A stretch of DNA of 64,000 bases from UTCHB3 sp964625575 (GTDB lineage: Bacteria; Bacteroidota; Ignavibacteria; Ignavibacteriales; Ignavibacteriaceae). The stretch lies in assembly GCA_964625575.1 (NCBI GenBank), contig CAZVBQ010000014.1, forward strand, positions 1 to 64,000. Reading direction: 5' to 3'. Below the pieces are notes generated by a model, which was not told where the DNA came from, ran no database searches, and saw only the letters and a list, made by a program, of their open reading frames with translations. Shown in pieces: positions 6,909-15,295 of the stretch. The position numbers were made by a program, and so were the translations under genes. The stretch's first letter is position 1. Each line of letters starts with the position of its first letter.

Positions 6909-7619
6909 TTATTTCGGCATCGCGAAGTAAGAATCATCAACTTTGGGATTAAGTTCGACAGTATCATATTTCATGGAATATACTGTCTGACCATCAGCTT
7001 TGGTTTCAATTGCAAAAGCGACTTTCATCCCCTCAACATCCCTGTAATCAGAGGGATAAATCTCCAGGGTCATTGGCCCTTGTTGGGTATCGACCTTATA
7101 GGTCTGTTTTAGTATAAGGGAAGTTTCGGTATCAATGAATATTTTGAATTCATCACCGTCCGTGTCCTTTAGAAGGATGACATGAGATTCGATGCCTTCA
7201 ACTTTTTCGTTCTGTAAAAGTTCAGCAGTGTATCCCTTTTCATTCCAGTTGAACAGGGCACCATCCATGTCGGCTTGAACTTTAAGGTTTTTCACTCCTG
7301 AAGCGGGGATCTCTTTAGCTTCATCATCGCCCATGAAAGGGTTAACTGACCAGCCTTTCGCGCCGTCATAAGCCTGGGAAATGGTAAGTCCTTGGAATGT
7401 AATATCGAGTCTGAACTTAAGTGGGCGGAGCTGGGTCATTTTGAATGGCATTTGCTGACCCATCTGAGAGAGTTTACCTTTTACCTGCAAGGAGCTGACA
7501 GACGAGAGCTTCTCCTGATTAATTGATTTGAAGTGTTTCTGCAGAACTTCATCAAGGTTTTGTGCAAGAAGGGAGAAGGGCAGAAACGCGATTACGGAAT
7601 AGACAAATATTCTTTTCAT
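6909..7619 (-). CDS. LolA-like periplasmic protein (outer-membrane lipoprotein-sorting type)
   Basis: 236 residues with a signal peptide (hydrophobic residues 5-18, cleavage after LLA). The remainder fits the LolA/LolB-like beta-sheet fold: an N-terminal helix (DEVLQKHFKSI), repeated strands with LKFRLDI, an ETSLILKQTY block and a YRDVEGMKVAF segment typical of outer-membrane lipoprotein-sorting homologues. The likely location is the periplasm or outer membrane. It converges with the TatD fusion (12 bases between stops) and diverges from the DUF4412 gene across a 203-base promoter region. The exact ligand is unknown, and it is not necessarily LolA itself. Confidence 0.7.
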   Translation of the reverse strand: MKRIFVYSVIAFLPFSLLAQNLDEVLQKHFKSINQEKLSSVSSLQVKGKLSQMGQQMPFKMTQLRPLKFRLDITFQGLTISQAYDGAKGWSVNPFMGDDEAKEIPASGVKNLKVQADMDGALFNWNEKGYTAELLQNEKVEGIESHVILLKDTDGDEFKIFIDTETSLILKQTYKVDTQQGPMTLEIYPSDYRDVEGMKVAFAIETKADGQTVYSMKYDTVELNPKVDDSYFAMPK

Positions 7620-7727
7620 GGATATCTCCGTTATGGATTATACGGTTACAGATAAAAATTACCGGATTCGTAATGTGCAAAATAACACAAATCATTCTGT
7701 TATCAGTTTTTAGAGGGAATAAAGGAG

Positions 7728-7748
7728 TTATTTGACTTTTATTTGACA
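7728..7748 (+). promoter_or_regulatory. Direct repeat TTATTTGAC at promoter of DUF4412 gene
   Basis: TTATTTGAC occurs at 7728-7736 and again at 7739-7747, 11 bases apart (one helical turn), in the divergent region between the LolA-like and DUF4412 genes. The second copy extends to TTGACA at 7743-7748 and could be a -35 box for the rightward gene. This could be a tandem activator or repressor site, or chance in AT-rich DNA. Confidence 0.35.
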
Positions 7749-7822
7749 AGGGTGGTCGTTATTTTTAGAAACAAATAAATTTATTTTAAGTATTTAATCA
7801 AACAAGACCGAGAGGAACAAAG

Positions 7823-8473
7823 ATGCTCAAATTCAAGTCATCACTTCTAATAGCACTCGTATTATTTTCTTTTTCAGCCTTCGCCCAGCCATTCCAGGGG
7901 AAAGTCACCTTGTCAATGCAGGATGATAAAAGTGGTGAAGCAAAGTCGCTTGAGTACTATACCGACGGCACTCAGGGTGCTTTTGTTGTTCAGGAGGAGG
8001 GCATGGACCTCTCACTGATCATGAAAGAAAATACAATGTACATGGTTCTTCATCCAATGAAGATGTACGTTGCCATTCCATTTGACGGTCCCGGCGTAAA
8101 AAATGACTCCCTTGCCAAGGTCGAATCTTCGATCGTAAACACCGGCGAAACAAAAACAATCAACGGCATGCTATGTACAAAATACTTCCTCAACACCGGC
8201 GATAAAGAGAAAACAACAGCCTGGTTCACCAAAGAGCTCGGAGGTTTCTTTCTCTTCAAATTTGACAACAATGGTGAAGGTCCTATGGGGGCCCTCGGAG
8301 ATTTGAAAGAACTTTCCGACCAGTTCCCGGTTCTTGTCACTGAAAACAGAGATGGTAAGGAAGTGGTGATGCTCGAAGTGAAAAACGTTGAGAAAATGAG
8401 TGTTGACAAGACCATATTCGAGATACCTGCCGGTTTCAAGCCGATGGATCAGACAATGTTTGACCAAAAATAA
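7823..8473 (+). CDS. DUF4412 domain secreted protein
   Basis: 216 residues. A signal peptide (hydrophobic residues 8-20, cleavage after AFA) precedes a DUF4412-like beta-rich domain: FQGKVTLSM, a YYTDGTQGAF segment, MYMVLHPMKMYVAIP, then KTINGMLCTKYFL and an AWFTKELGGF block. Such proteins are probably periplasmic or outer-membrane associated in Bacteroidota relatives and have no known activity. The ATG follows GAGAGGAAC. The pyrophosphatase gene begins 24 bases downstream and may be cotranscribed. A divergent LolA-like gene of similar fold lies opposite, hinting at a shared envelope role. Confidence 0.75.
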   Translation: MLKFKSSLLIALVLFSFSAFAQPFQGKVTLSMQDDKSGEAKSLEYYTDGTQGAFVVQEEGMDLSLIMKENTMYMVLHPMKMYVAIPFDGPGVKNDSLAKVESSIVNTGETKTINGMLCTKYFLNTGDKEKTTAWFTKELGGFFLFKFDNNGEGPMGALGDLKELSDQFPVLVTENRDGKEVVMLEVKNVEKMSVDKTIFEIPAGFKPMDQTMFDQK

Positions 8474-8497
8474 AACTATTTACCGGGAGGTTATTAA

Positions 8498-9184
8498 ATG
8501 ATAGATGAGAAAATAGACCCCATTTGGAAGATGATGGGTCTGCTTTTCAAACCCCATCCGTGGCACGGAATACCAATAGGTGACAACGCGCCTGATAAAG
8601 TGACGGTATTTATTGAGATCGTTCCCACCGATACCGTTAAGTACGAGATTGACAAGCAAACAGGTTATTTAAAGGTGGACAGACCACAACGGTTTTCCAA
8701 TGTAAGTCCTTCGATGTACGGGCTGATCCCGCAGACATTCTGCGCTGAACACGTGGCAGAATATTGTGCCGAGAAGACCGGAAAAAAGGGAGTTGTTGGC
8801 GATGGCGATCCTCTTGATATCTGCGTGCTGGCAGAAAAATCGCTGACCATGGGTGGCATTATACTTGAAGCCATACCTATCGGCGGATTGCGAATGCTCG
8901 ACGGCGAGGAAGCAGATGACAAGATAATCGCCGTAATGAAAGGCGACGCGATATTCGGGAACATGACCGATATTCACCAGTGTCCTCCTTCCCTCATCGA
9001 GCGGTTGAGGCACTACTTCCTGACTTACAAAGATATTCCGGGTTCCTCGAAAGCCAAAACAGAGATTACCCATGTTTATGGGAAAGAAGAGGCCCACGAA
9101 GTTATCAGACGGAGCCAGATTGACTATGAAAGCCGTTTTGGCGGAATAGAAGAGATGCTCACCGAGATATTGCGCGGGGTTTAA
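8498..9184 (+). CDS. ppa: Inorganic pyrophosphatase, family I
   Basis: 228 residues. It hydrolyses pyrophosphate to two phosphates in the cytoplasm, pulling biosynthetic reactions forward. The family I signature is visible as DGDPLDICV, with three metal-binding Asp. KYEIDKQTGYLKVDRP and the MYGLIPQTFC block match the active-site region. It is longer than the roughly 175-residue E. coli enzyme, which is common for this phylum. The ATG is preceded by GGGAGG. An MFS transporter gene starts about 22 bases after its stop. Confidence 0.93.
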   Translation: MIDEKIDPIWKMMGLLFKPHPWHGIPIGDNAPDKVTVFIEIVPTDTVKYEIDKQTGYLKVDRPQRFSNVSPSMYGLIPQTFCAEHVAEYCAEKTGKKGVVGDGDPLDICVLAEKSLTMGGIILEAIPIGGLRMLDGEEADDKIIAVMKGDAIFGNMTDIHQCPPSLIERLRHYFLTYKDIPGSSKAKTEITHVYGKEEAHEVIRRSQIDYESRFGGIEEMLTEILRGV

Positions 9185-9206
9185 CGCTGGTAATGGGTTG
9201 GAAGGA

Positions 9207-10418
9207 ATGATCAGTTCCCGTTTTGTTGATGCCGAAAGGAAAAACTGGAAGCGGTCACTGATCATACTCCTTTTCTGTCAGTTCTTCGCTATGGGGGGTA
9301 TGAGCGCGCTTATACCCTTCCTTCCTCTTTTCATCAGAGAACTTGGAATATCCGACACTCATGAGATCGCCATCTGGAGCGGTCTTGTGTATGGCAGTCC
9401 TTTCGTAACTTTCTTCCTCGCTCAACCCGTGTGGGGTGTTGTAGGTGACAAGAGTGGCAGAAAACTTATGGCAGTAAGAGCCTTGTTTGGCCTGGCACTC
9501 GCTCAGGTCCTTGTCTACTTCGTACCTAATGTATATTGGTTACTCGCAATAAGATTGTTCCAAGGGACTCTAAGCGGGTTTAACGTCGCGGCAATGTCAC
9601 TGATAACATCAATAGCACCGAAAGAAAAGAATGGTTATGCCATAAGCCTGCTTCAATCCGCGAGCAACGGAGGTGTTGTGGTGGGTCCGATCATCGGTGG
9701 ACTGATTTCGGAGGTAACGGGATTCAGGGGTGTGTTCTTGAGTGTCGGGCTAATTTTAGGGGTTCTGGCATTAGTGGTGATGATGTTTGTTGACGAGAGC
9801 AAAAGTGAGGTTGCGGTAAATGCTTCAAAGCAGGTAAAAGAAAATCTTAAGTTTATGAGAAGCGACCGGATTCTCCTCGGTACAACCCTTCTGATAATGC
9901 TTACCTCTCTCGGAATTTCTGTTTTACGTCCGATTTTTGTGTTATATGTAGAAAGTTTCCCGCTTCCCACGGACTTTTCACTTGCCTTTGCAGCCGGTGC
10001 ATTATACAGTATAATCGGAATCTTTTCGACGCTGAGCTCCGCCTTCTTTGGAAAGCTTGTTGACTCTATCAGTCTTAAGAAGGCGTTGGGATTCGCTTCC
10101 CTTGGTACAGGGCTAATGTACGTTCTTCACCCCTTTATTACAGACCTTTTCTGGTTGATCCCCGTAAGAACAGCGCTTGGGTTAAGTTACGGAATAATAG
10201 TACCGGTGCTTTTCACAAAGATATCTTCAAGATCAACCGAGAGCAACCGGGGAGGATTGCTCTCACTCGCGTCAAGTTCACAAACACTTGGCGTAATATT
10301 AGGCTCATTCTTGTCAGGGAACCTTGTCACACTTTTGGGTGTCAGGTTTCCGTTCTTGGCAGTCGGTCTTTTTTTCATAGGGATCACTTCCATAACACCA
10401 TTTCTGAGAGAAGACTAA
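9207..10418 (+). CDS. MFS transporter, probable multidrug efflux
   Basis: About 403 residues with 12 predicted membrane segments in two halves. The loop between TM2 and TM3 carries GVVGDKSGRKLM, the major facilitator signature, and TM5 has the motif-C-like run GGVVVGPIIGG expected for drug:proton antiporters (TetA/MdtG type). The ATG at 9207 is used here; an in-frame TTG nine bases upstream is equally possible because no ribosome site decides between them. The last four bases overlap the convergent MATE gene. The substrate cannot be told from sequence. Confidence 0.82.
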   Translation: MISSRFVDAERKNWKRSLIILLFCQFFAMGGMSALIPFLPLFIRELGISDTHEIAIWSGLVYGSPFVTFFLAQPVWGVVGDKSGRKLMAVRALFGLALAQVLVYFVPNVYWLLAIRLFQGTLSGFNVAAMSLITSIAPKEKNGYAISLLQSASNGGVVVGPIIGGLISEVTGFRGVFLSVGLILGVLALVVMMFVDESKSEVAVNASKQVKENLKFMRSDRILLGTTLLIMLTSLGISVLRPIFVLYVESFPLPTDFSLAFAAGALYSIIGIFSTLSSAFFGKLVDSISLKKALGFASLGTGLMYVLHPFITDLFWLIPVRTALGLSYGIIVPVLFTKISSRSTESNRGGLLSLASSSQTLGVILGSFLSGNLVTLLGVRFPFLAVGLFFIGITSITPFLRED

Positions 10419-11776
10419 AGCTTCTTCAGCAGGTGCCACTTCCCTTTATAGAATTTCATGAACATCAGTGCAAGATAGGTTGTGGTATAAAGGATCAACG
10501 CGAACCAGGCCCCCTGAAGACCAAACCCCCAATAAACCCCTATCAAATAAGACATCGGTACCAGGATCATCAGATTCGTCACCACTTCAATAAACATTAC
10601 GAACGTGGTTTTCCCGACTGATTGTAAACCATAGGCAAGAACCACGCCGGCTCCGAAGAATATCTGTGCCACTCCCGCAAATCTTATTGCGGGAATCGCT
10701 GCTTCAATAACACTTCTTTCATTGGTTGTAATGATCAGTAGTGCTTCGGGGAAAAAGATGAAAATCACCGCGAGTGAAAGCGTATAGACAGATGCAAGTT
10801 TTGCAGTTTCATATCCGAATTTTTTAGCTTCAACAATATTTTCCTTTCCCATCGAATTTCCGATCAGGGTTTGCGCGGCAACTCCAAAACCATTTGAAGG
10901 AAGAAAGGAGATGAAAAGTGTCGAAATTATTGCTTGAGAAGCTGCCTGTTGTGTTATACCCAAGAGTCCTGTTATAGCCACGAATGAGAGAAAGCCGATA
11001 AGGATAAATACATTCTGGAAAGACACCGGGATTGAGAGCCGGAGAATTGTTGAAATTATCCCCGGGATAATTTTGAGGTTCTTGCCGAAACGGTAAACTA
11101 CGCGATATTTTTTAAACCCCAGGAAAACAGTGAAATAGTAGATCGCATCGACCATGGTCGCAAGTGAAGAAGCAAAAGAAGCTCCACCAATTCCCATTTC
11201 AGGGGCACCAAACTTGCCGAATATGAACATGTAGTTAAAAATAATGTTAAGCAGATTGATCAATATCGCGGAAAACATGAAAATCTTGGTGTTCCCGGTT
11301 CCGAAGAAGAATCCGCGGAATGATACCGTGATCATAAAGAAGGGGAGTCCGAGGTAGCGCCATTGCATATATTCAGCTGCATAACCCGCAACTTTGTCAT
11401 CTTTTGAAAGAAGATTAGAGATCGGAAGTGCGGTCTCCCACCCGATGAAGGCAAGAAGCGTACCCAATAAGAAAGTAAGCAGCAGCGAATTGAATACCAC
11501 CGCGCTGATGGCATTATAATCTTTTTCGCCGTACCTTCTCGCAACAAGAACATGCGTGCCTGTGGACAGGGAAGAGCAGATGCTCACGACTGCCCAAGTG
11601 GCAAGAAGACCGAGGCCCATCGCTGCGAGTGTGTATTCGGGATTATCCAAGCGGCCCACCATGGCTGTATCCACGAGTGAGAGTAACATTTGAGTTGACA
11701 ACCCTGCAATTACCGGAAGAGCAAGTTTGAGTATCTGACCCGTATACGCGGGATCAGGAAGAAACTTTTTTATCAT
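10415..11776 (-). CDS. MATE family efflux transporter
   Basis: 453 residues with 12 membrane segments in two similar halves. The first contains the MATE pattern LALPVIAGLSTQMLLSLVDT followed by AMVGRL, and the second a related PVSFQNVFILIGF segment. MATE proteins export cationic drugs or metabolites in exchange for Na+ or H+. The start overlaps the stop of the upstream histidine kinase gene by four bases (ATGA), so the two are translationally coupled. A second, unrelated-looking MATE gene lies at 55634. Confidence 0.88.
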   Translation of the reverse strand: MIKKFLPDPAYTGQILKLALPVIAGLSTQMLLSLVDTAMVGRLDNPEYTLAAMGLGLLATWAVVSICSSLSTGTHVLVARRYGEKDYNAISAVVFNSLLLTFLLGTLLAFIGWETALPISNLLSKDDKVAGYAAEYMQWRYLGLPFFMITVSFRGFFFGTGNTKIFMFSAILINLLNIIFNYMFIFGKFGAPEMGIGGASFASSLATMVDAIYYFTVFLGFKKYRVVYRFGKNLKIIPGIISTILRLSIPVSFQNVFILIGFLSFVAITGLLGITQQAASQAIISTLFISFLPSNGFGVAAQTLIGNSMGKENIVEAKKFGYETAKLASVYTLSLAVIFIFFPEALLIITTNERSVIEAAIPAIRFAGVAQIFFGAGVVLAYGLQSVGKTTFVMFIEVVTNLMILVPMSYLIGVYWGFGLQGAWFALILYTTTYLALMFMKFYKGKWHLLKKL

Positions 11777-13032
11777 ATGTTGATTTTGTCTGTCAGTTTA
11801 ATATTAAAACGGGAACCCTTCCCCGGAGTACTTTTAATAGTGATCCGGGCATCAATCATTTCACATAATCTTTTTACAATGCTGAGGCCTATACCAATTC
11901 CTTCATAATTTCGTCCCGCTCCCTCGGAAACCTGTCTGAAATCATCAAAAATCATCTGTTGATCATGAAGTGAAATACCAATTCCGGAGTCTTGGACAGC
12001 GAGTGTTATAATTCTTTGCGTTTTTTGGTGTTCAACAGCCATCGCCAGCTCAATTTGCCCCTTTGATGTAAACTTGAGCGCGTTTGAGAGTAATTGTCGC
12101 AAAATCTTGATCAATATTCCTTCGTCGATCAACAGGTGCACGGCTTCATCGGGAAGCAGGAGTTTGAACTCCAATCCTTTCCGCGCGGTGAGATCGTTGA
12201 ACTCGTAATAAATTTGCCAGAGGACTTGTTTCAGATCAAGATCCCTCTTCTCGGGGATCACATGTTCAGCCTCAAGTTTTGAGAGATCAAGAACGGCTTC
12301 AAGTATCTCCATCAGCCTGATGGCACTGCCGTAAACCCTCTCAGCCATTTCGACCTTGTCAGGATCTTCCAAATCCTCCTTCAGAAGTGAGGAAAAGCCG
12401 ATAATACCATTCATAGGAGTCCGTATCTCGTGGCTCATATTTGCAAGGAAAATCGATTTCATTCGATTCAGCGCGTTGGCTTCTTCCTTGGCTTTAACAA
12501 GATCCAGTTCGAACAATTTGAAATTCGTATAATCATTGATCTGAATAACGAGAGAATTATTACTGCTCGAAGAACGGTGCCAGAAATAGTTCACTCTAAG
12601 ATACCTGGTATTGTATCCCCGGACAAGCTCGGCTTGAAAACTGTTTTGTGTTGAGAAATTCTTCTCGTTTGTCTGACCGGAGTTGAAAATTTCAGGGAAC
12701 AAACTCTCCAGTTCATTAAATGTGGAAGGGGAGCCATCTTCCGGCAGTTCAAGTATTTCAACCGCCCGCTCATTTACCGCTAAAATCCTGCCTGCGTCGT
12801 CGAACAAAATCAAACCCAATGATGTTCTTTTGAACAAAGATACCAGCAACTCACTGCCGATGCCTGACTTTAGCGGATCTCTCTCCTGAATATTTGATGT
12901 GTCAGATTCGGGTGAGGAATTCCCCGTGACAAGAGTATCTGACCCGTGATTTTTACGGTACCATATAAGATAGTAAACGAAAAAGATCAATAGATTGAGG
13001 GCTGTCAGAAGGATAAAGATTGAGATGCTCAT
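11773..13032 (-). CDS. PAS-domain sensor histidine kinase
   Basis: 419 residues. One N-terminal membrane segment (residues 3-24) is followed by a linker, a PAS-like domain (about 65-175, RTSLGLILFDDAGRILAVN) and the kinase core. The phospho-accepting His is H201 in MSHEIRTPMNGIIGF. The N-box is RQLLSNALKFTS, G1 is DSGIGIS and G2 is GIGIGLSIVKRL. There is no receiver domain and no adjacent response regulator, so it is an orphan. It is coupled to the MATE transporter by a four-base overlap, which suggests that the kinase and the pump act together, but this is inference. Confidence 0.9.
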   Translation of the reverse strand: MSISIFILLTALNLLIFFVYYLIWYRKNHGSDTLVTGNSSPESDTSNIQERDPLKSGIGSELLVSLFKRTSLGLILFDDAGRILAVNERAVEILELPEDGSPSTFNELESLFPEIFNSGQTNEKNFSTQNSFQAELVRGYNTRYLRVNYFWHRSSSSNNSLVIQINDYTNFKLFELDLVKAKEEANALNRMKSIFLANMSHEIRTPMNGIIGFSSLLKEDLEDPDKVEMAERVYGSAIRLMEILEAVLDLSKLEAEHVIPEKRDLDLKQVLWQIYYEFNDLTARKGLEFKLLLPDEAVHLLIDEGILIKILRQLLSNALKFTSKGQIELAMAVEHQKTQRIITLAVQDSGIGISLHDQQMIFDDFRQVSEGAGRNYEGIGIGLSIVKRLCEMIDARITIKSTPGKGSRFNIKLTDKINI

Positions 13033-13090
13033 CGTATTGGAAAATATTTAATCAGTAAAAATATTAATTTATCAGTTCAGAATAAGAAAG

Positions 13091-13112
13091 CAGGTTGAAA
13101 ACAGGTGGAAAA
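13091..13112. repeat. Tandem 11-bp repeat in divergent promoter region
   Basis: CAGGTTGAAAA (13091-13101) is directly followed by CAGGTGGAAAA (13102-13112). It lies between the divergent histidine kinase and MauE-like genes, about 45 bases before the latter. An 11-base period places both copies on the same face of the helix, as for a tandem protein-binding site. It is short enough to be chance. Confidence 0.35.
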
Positions 13113-13157
13113 TTGTTAAATTTGAGGATAACAGAATTGAATATGATCATTTGAAGC

Positions 13158-14216
13158 ATGACACAAAAAGAGATTAGAACAATCCTCCGGGTATTCATGG
13201 GCTTGATGTTTCTATTTTCAGGAGGCAGCAAACTCTTCCCGATAGAAGCATTTGAGGCTGTAACCGTTCAGCAGGGGGTACTCACCTGGGATCTTGTGCC
13301 ATATCTTTCCCGTATACTAATTGGGTTTGAACTGCTCTTGGGTCTTCTGTTTTTGTTTAATATAAAGTTAAGGCGCTTTACACTCCCGGGAGCCCTGGTA
13401 ATTCTTATCGCTTTCACAGTCTATCTTGTCTACCTTGAGTTGAGTGGCGCGGGAGGTGATAACTGTGGCTGTTTTGGTGAAATTCTGCCAATGTCAGGAA
13501 TCGCGTCTATAATAAAAAATCTGGTTTTCATTGGAATTGCCGGTTATTTGCTGTATCTGACAGGTCCGGAGGCAAAATACAGTTATGCTCACATAGGGGC
13601 AGGATACGTGGTGGTTTTGCTGCTGCTTTTGGTCGCGGTGCCGGTGAAGCATTATGAAGAGGTGAAAATTCCTGCCAAACTCACTCCGCCTGTAAACACG
13701 GGAGCAGGGGGTGAATTGAACGTTAAGGTAAAAGCAGACACCTCTTTGGCTTTAACGACAGGCGAAATAGTGAAGCCGGACACTCTTAAAAAAGTAACAA
13801 CGAAACCTTCGTTGAATGAGAAGTATCCACCGGTGGTTTCAGTTTACTCAACACTCGTGCCGGGATGTGACACCGGGATCAAATTGATCGCGTTTTTAAG
13901 TCTTGATTGCGATCACTGCCTTGCGCTTGCAACTGAACTTAATGCAAATACTAACAATTTGATCACTGCGCCCAGGTACTATCTGTTTTTGGGTTCAGAT
14001 GATCAGGTGGAACCATTTTTCTCAAAATCCGGGGGTAGCGTAAATTATTCAATACTTACCCCTCAAAAGTTTTATCCTCATCTTTCATCAGCTCCGCCGA
14101 AAGTGGTACTGCTTGTTAACGGAAATCCTGTAAGTGTGATGGAGGGTGAGTCGGTATCAGTTAAGCAATTAATTGATCAGATCAAAGAACTTAATTCAAC
14201 CTATTCTAAAAAATGA
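13158..14216 (+). CDS. MauE/DoxX-like redox membrane protein with C-terminal thioredoxin-like region
   Basis: 352 residues. Four membrane segments in the first 150 residues form a MauE/DoxX-type module beginning with RVFMGLMFLFSGGSKLFP. It carries C103 and C105 in GGDNCGCFGE, a cysteine pair common in this family. A further membrane segment near 160-175 leads to a periplasmic domain with CDHC (C251, C254) inside a thioredoxin-like strand-helix context (IAFLSLDCDHCLAL). The arrangement suggests transfer of reducing equivalents across the membrane to a thiol protein outside. The stop overlaps the next gene by four bases (ATGA), so it heads an operon with an anti-sigma-type kinase and two STAS proteins. 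Confidence 0.75.
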   Translation: MTQKEIRTILRVFMGLMFLFSGGSKLFPIEAFEAVTVQQGVLTWDLVPYLSRILIGFELLLGLLFLFNIKLRRFTLPGALVILIAFTVYLVYLELSGAGGDNCGCFGEILPMSGIASIIKNLVFIGIAGYLLYLTGPEAKYSYAHIGAGYVVVLLLLLVAVPVKHYEEVKIPAKLTPPVNTGAGGELNVKVKADTSLALTTGEIVKPDTLKKVTTKPSLNEKYPPVVSVYSTLVPGCDTGIKLIAFLSLDCDHCLALATELNANTNNLITAPRYYLFLGSDDQVEPFFSKSGGSVNYSILTPQKFYPHLSSAPPKVVLLVNGNPVSVMEGESVSVKQLIDQIKELNSTYSKK

Positions 14217-14647
14217 AGATAACACGAAACATCTCGATCAATAACCGGATAGAAGAAACAGTCGGAGTGGCTGACCTTGTTGAACAGATCTCGACTGAAG
14301 CAGGGTTTGAGCAGAAGGAAATTTACGACATACTGATCGCCCTTGACGAGATACTTTCAAACATAGTTTATTACGCGTATCCTGATGGTTCGACGGGGGT
14401 AATTGATATTAACATTCAATTTGACGGATCAACGATCGAGATCCGTTTCATCGACAGCGGGGTACCATTCGATCCATTGGCAAAGGCTGATCCTGATCTG
14501 TCTATTCCTGTAGAAGAGCGGGAAATCGGTGGATTGGGGATATTCATCGTAAAAAAATTGATGAATGAGGTCAGTTACGTCAGGGAGAACGACAAGAACA
14601 TTTTAATGATAACTAAAACCAAATCTGGAGTTAATAATGGAAATTAA
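14213..14647 (+). CDS. RsbW/SpoIIAB-like serine-protein kinase (HATPase)
   Basis: 144 residues, the length of a minimal anti-sigma kinase. ATP-binding motifs are an N-box with E46 and N50 (ALDEILSNIVYYAYPDG), a G1 box (FIDSGVPFDP) and a G2 box (GGLGIFIVKKLMNEV). Such kinases hold a sigma factor or another target and phosphorylate a STAS antagonist on Ser to switch partners. Two STAS genes follow immediately, the first overlapping this gene by 11 bases. No sigma factor is in the window, so the output is unknown. Confidence 0.88.
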   Translation: MKITRNISINNRIEETVGVADLVEQISTEAGFEQKEIYDILIALDEILSNIVYYAYPDGSTGVIDINIQFDGSTIEIRFIDSGVPFDPLAKADPDLSIPVEEREIGGLGIFIVKKLMNEVSYVRENDKNILMITKTKSGVNNGN

Positions 14648-14942
14648 AAAGACAACAACCGGCGATACAATTGAACTTCTTCTCGATGGCAGGCTCGATA
14701 TTACATTTCAGGAGACCCTGGAAGCAGAGATCACGGCAGCCTTTGATGAAAACCCGAAGAAGATCATCGTTAACTGCGAAGGACTTACATTTATTTCAAG
14801 CGCGGGTTTAAGAGTTTTCATGAAAGCCCACAAACTCTCGGCCTCCACCGGAATTGAACTTTATATTGCAAAACTGAATGAGACAACCAAAAAGATTTTT
14901 GACATAACCGGCTACCTTGCCATATTTAATTTGATCGATTAA
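14637..14942 (+). CDS. STAS domain anti-sigma factor antagonist, first copy
   Basis: 101 residues forming one STAS domain. The phosphorylation site is preserved: FISSAGLRV, with S55 aligning with SpoIIAA Ser58 and the preceding Asp replaced by Ser. It is probably a substrate and partner of the HATPase kinase encoded just upstream, with which it overlaps by 11 bases. It differs from the second STAS gene by about half its residues, so the two may have different partners or affinities. Confidence 0.87.
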   Translation: MEIKKTTTGDTIELLLDGRLDITFQETLEAEITAAFDENPKKIIVNCEGLTFISSAGLRVFMKAHKLSASTGIELYIAKLNETTKKIFDITGYLAIFNLID

Positions 14943-14956
14943 TCAGGAGTTTCCGT

Positions 14957-15295
14957 ATGGAAATTAACAAGACGGAGAGGAACGGAATATCAGTTATTGA
15001 GCTTGCAGGCAGATGCGACTTGCAAGACTATGATAACCTGAACGGACATCTTAACAAAATCGTTGAATCCGGCGAAAAAAAACTGATACTCGACCTTTCC
15101 TCGCTGCATTTCATTAACAGTGCCGGACTGCGGGCTATAATAGTTACAGTCCAGAAGATGAGTGGCGCGGGTGGAAGTGTCGCGTTCTGTAACGTAAACG
15201 AAACCATCGAAAAACTCTTTTCGATTACCGGGTACGCTTCAATTCTTTCAAGATTCGATTCGATCGAGGCCGCCGCGGCTCACTTGAACGATTAG
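14957..15295 (+). CDS. STAS domain anti-sigma factor antagonist, second copy
   Basis: 112 residues with the same fold; the phosphorylation motif is FINSAGLRA with S55, Asn replacing the usual Asp. The ATG follows AGGAG. Only 14 bases separate it from the first STAS gene, so the operon is membrane redox protein, kinase, antagonist, antagonist. The 3' end overlaps the convergent WD40 gene by four bases. No PP2C phosphatase, the usual activating partner, is present nearby. Confidence 0.87.
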   Translation: MEINKTERNGISVIELAGRCDLQDYDNLNGHLNKIVESGEKKLILDLSSLHFINSAGLRAIIVTVQKMSGAGGSVAFCNVNETIEKLFSITGYASILSRFDSIEAAAAHLND

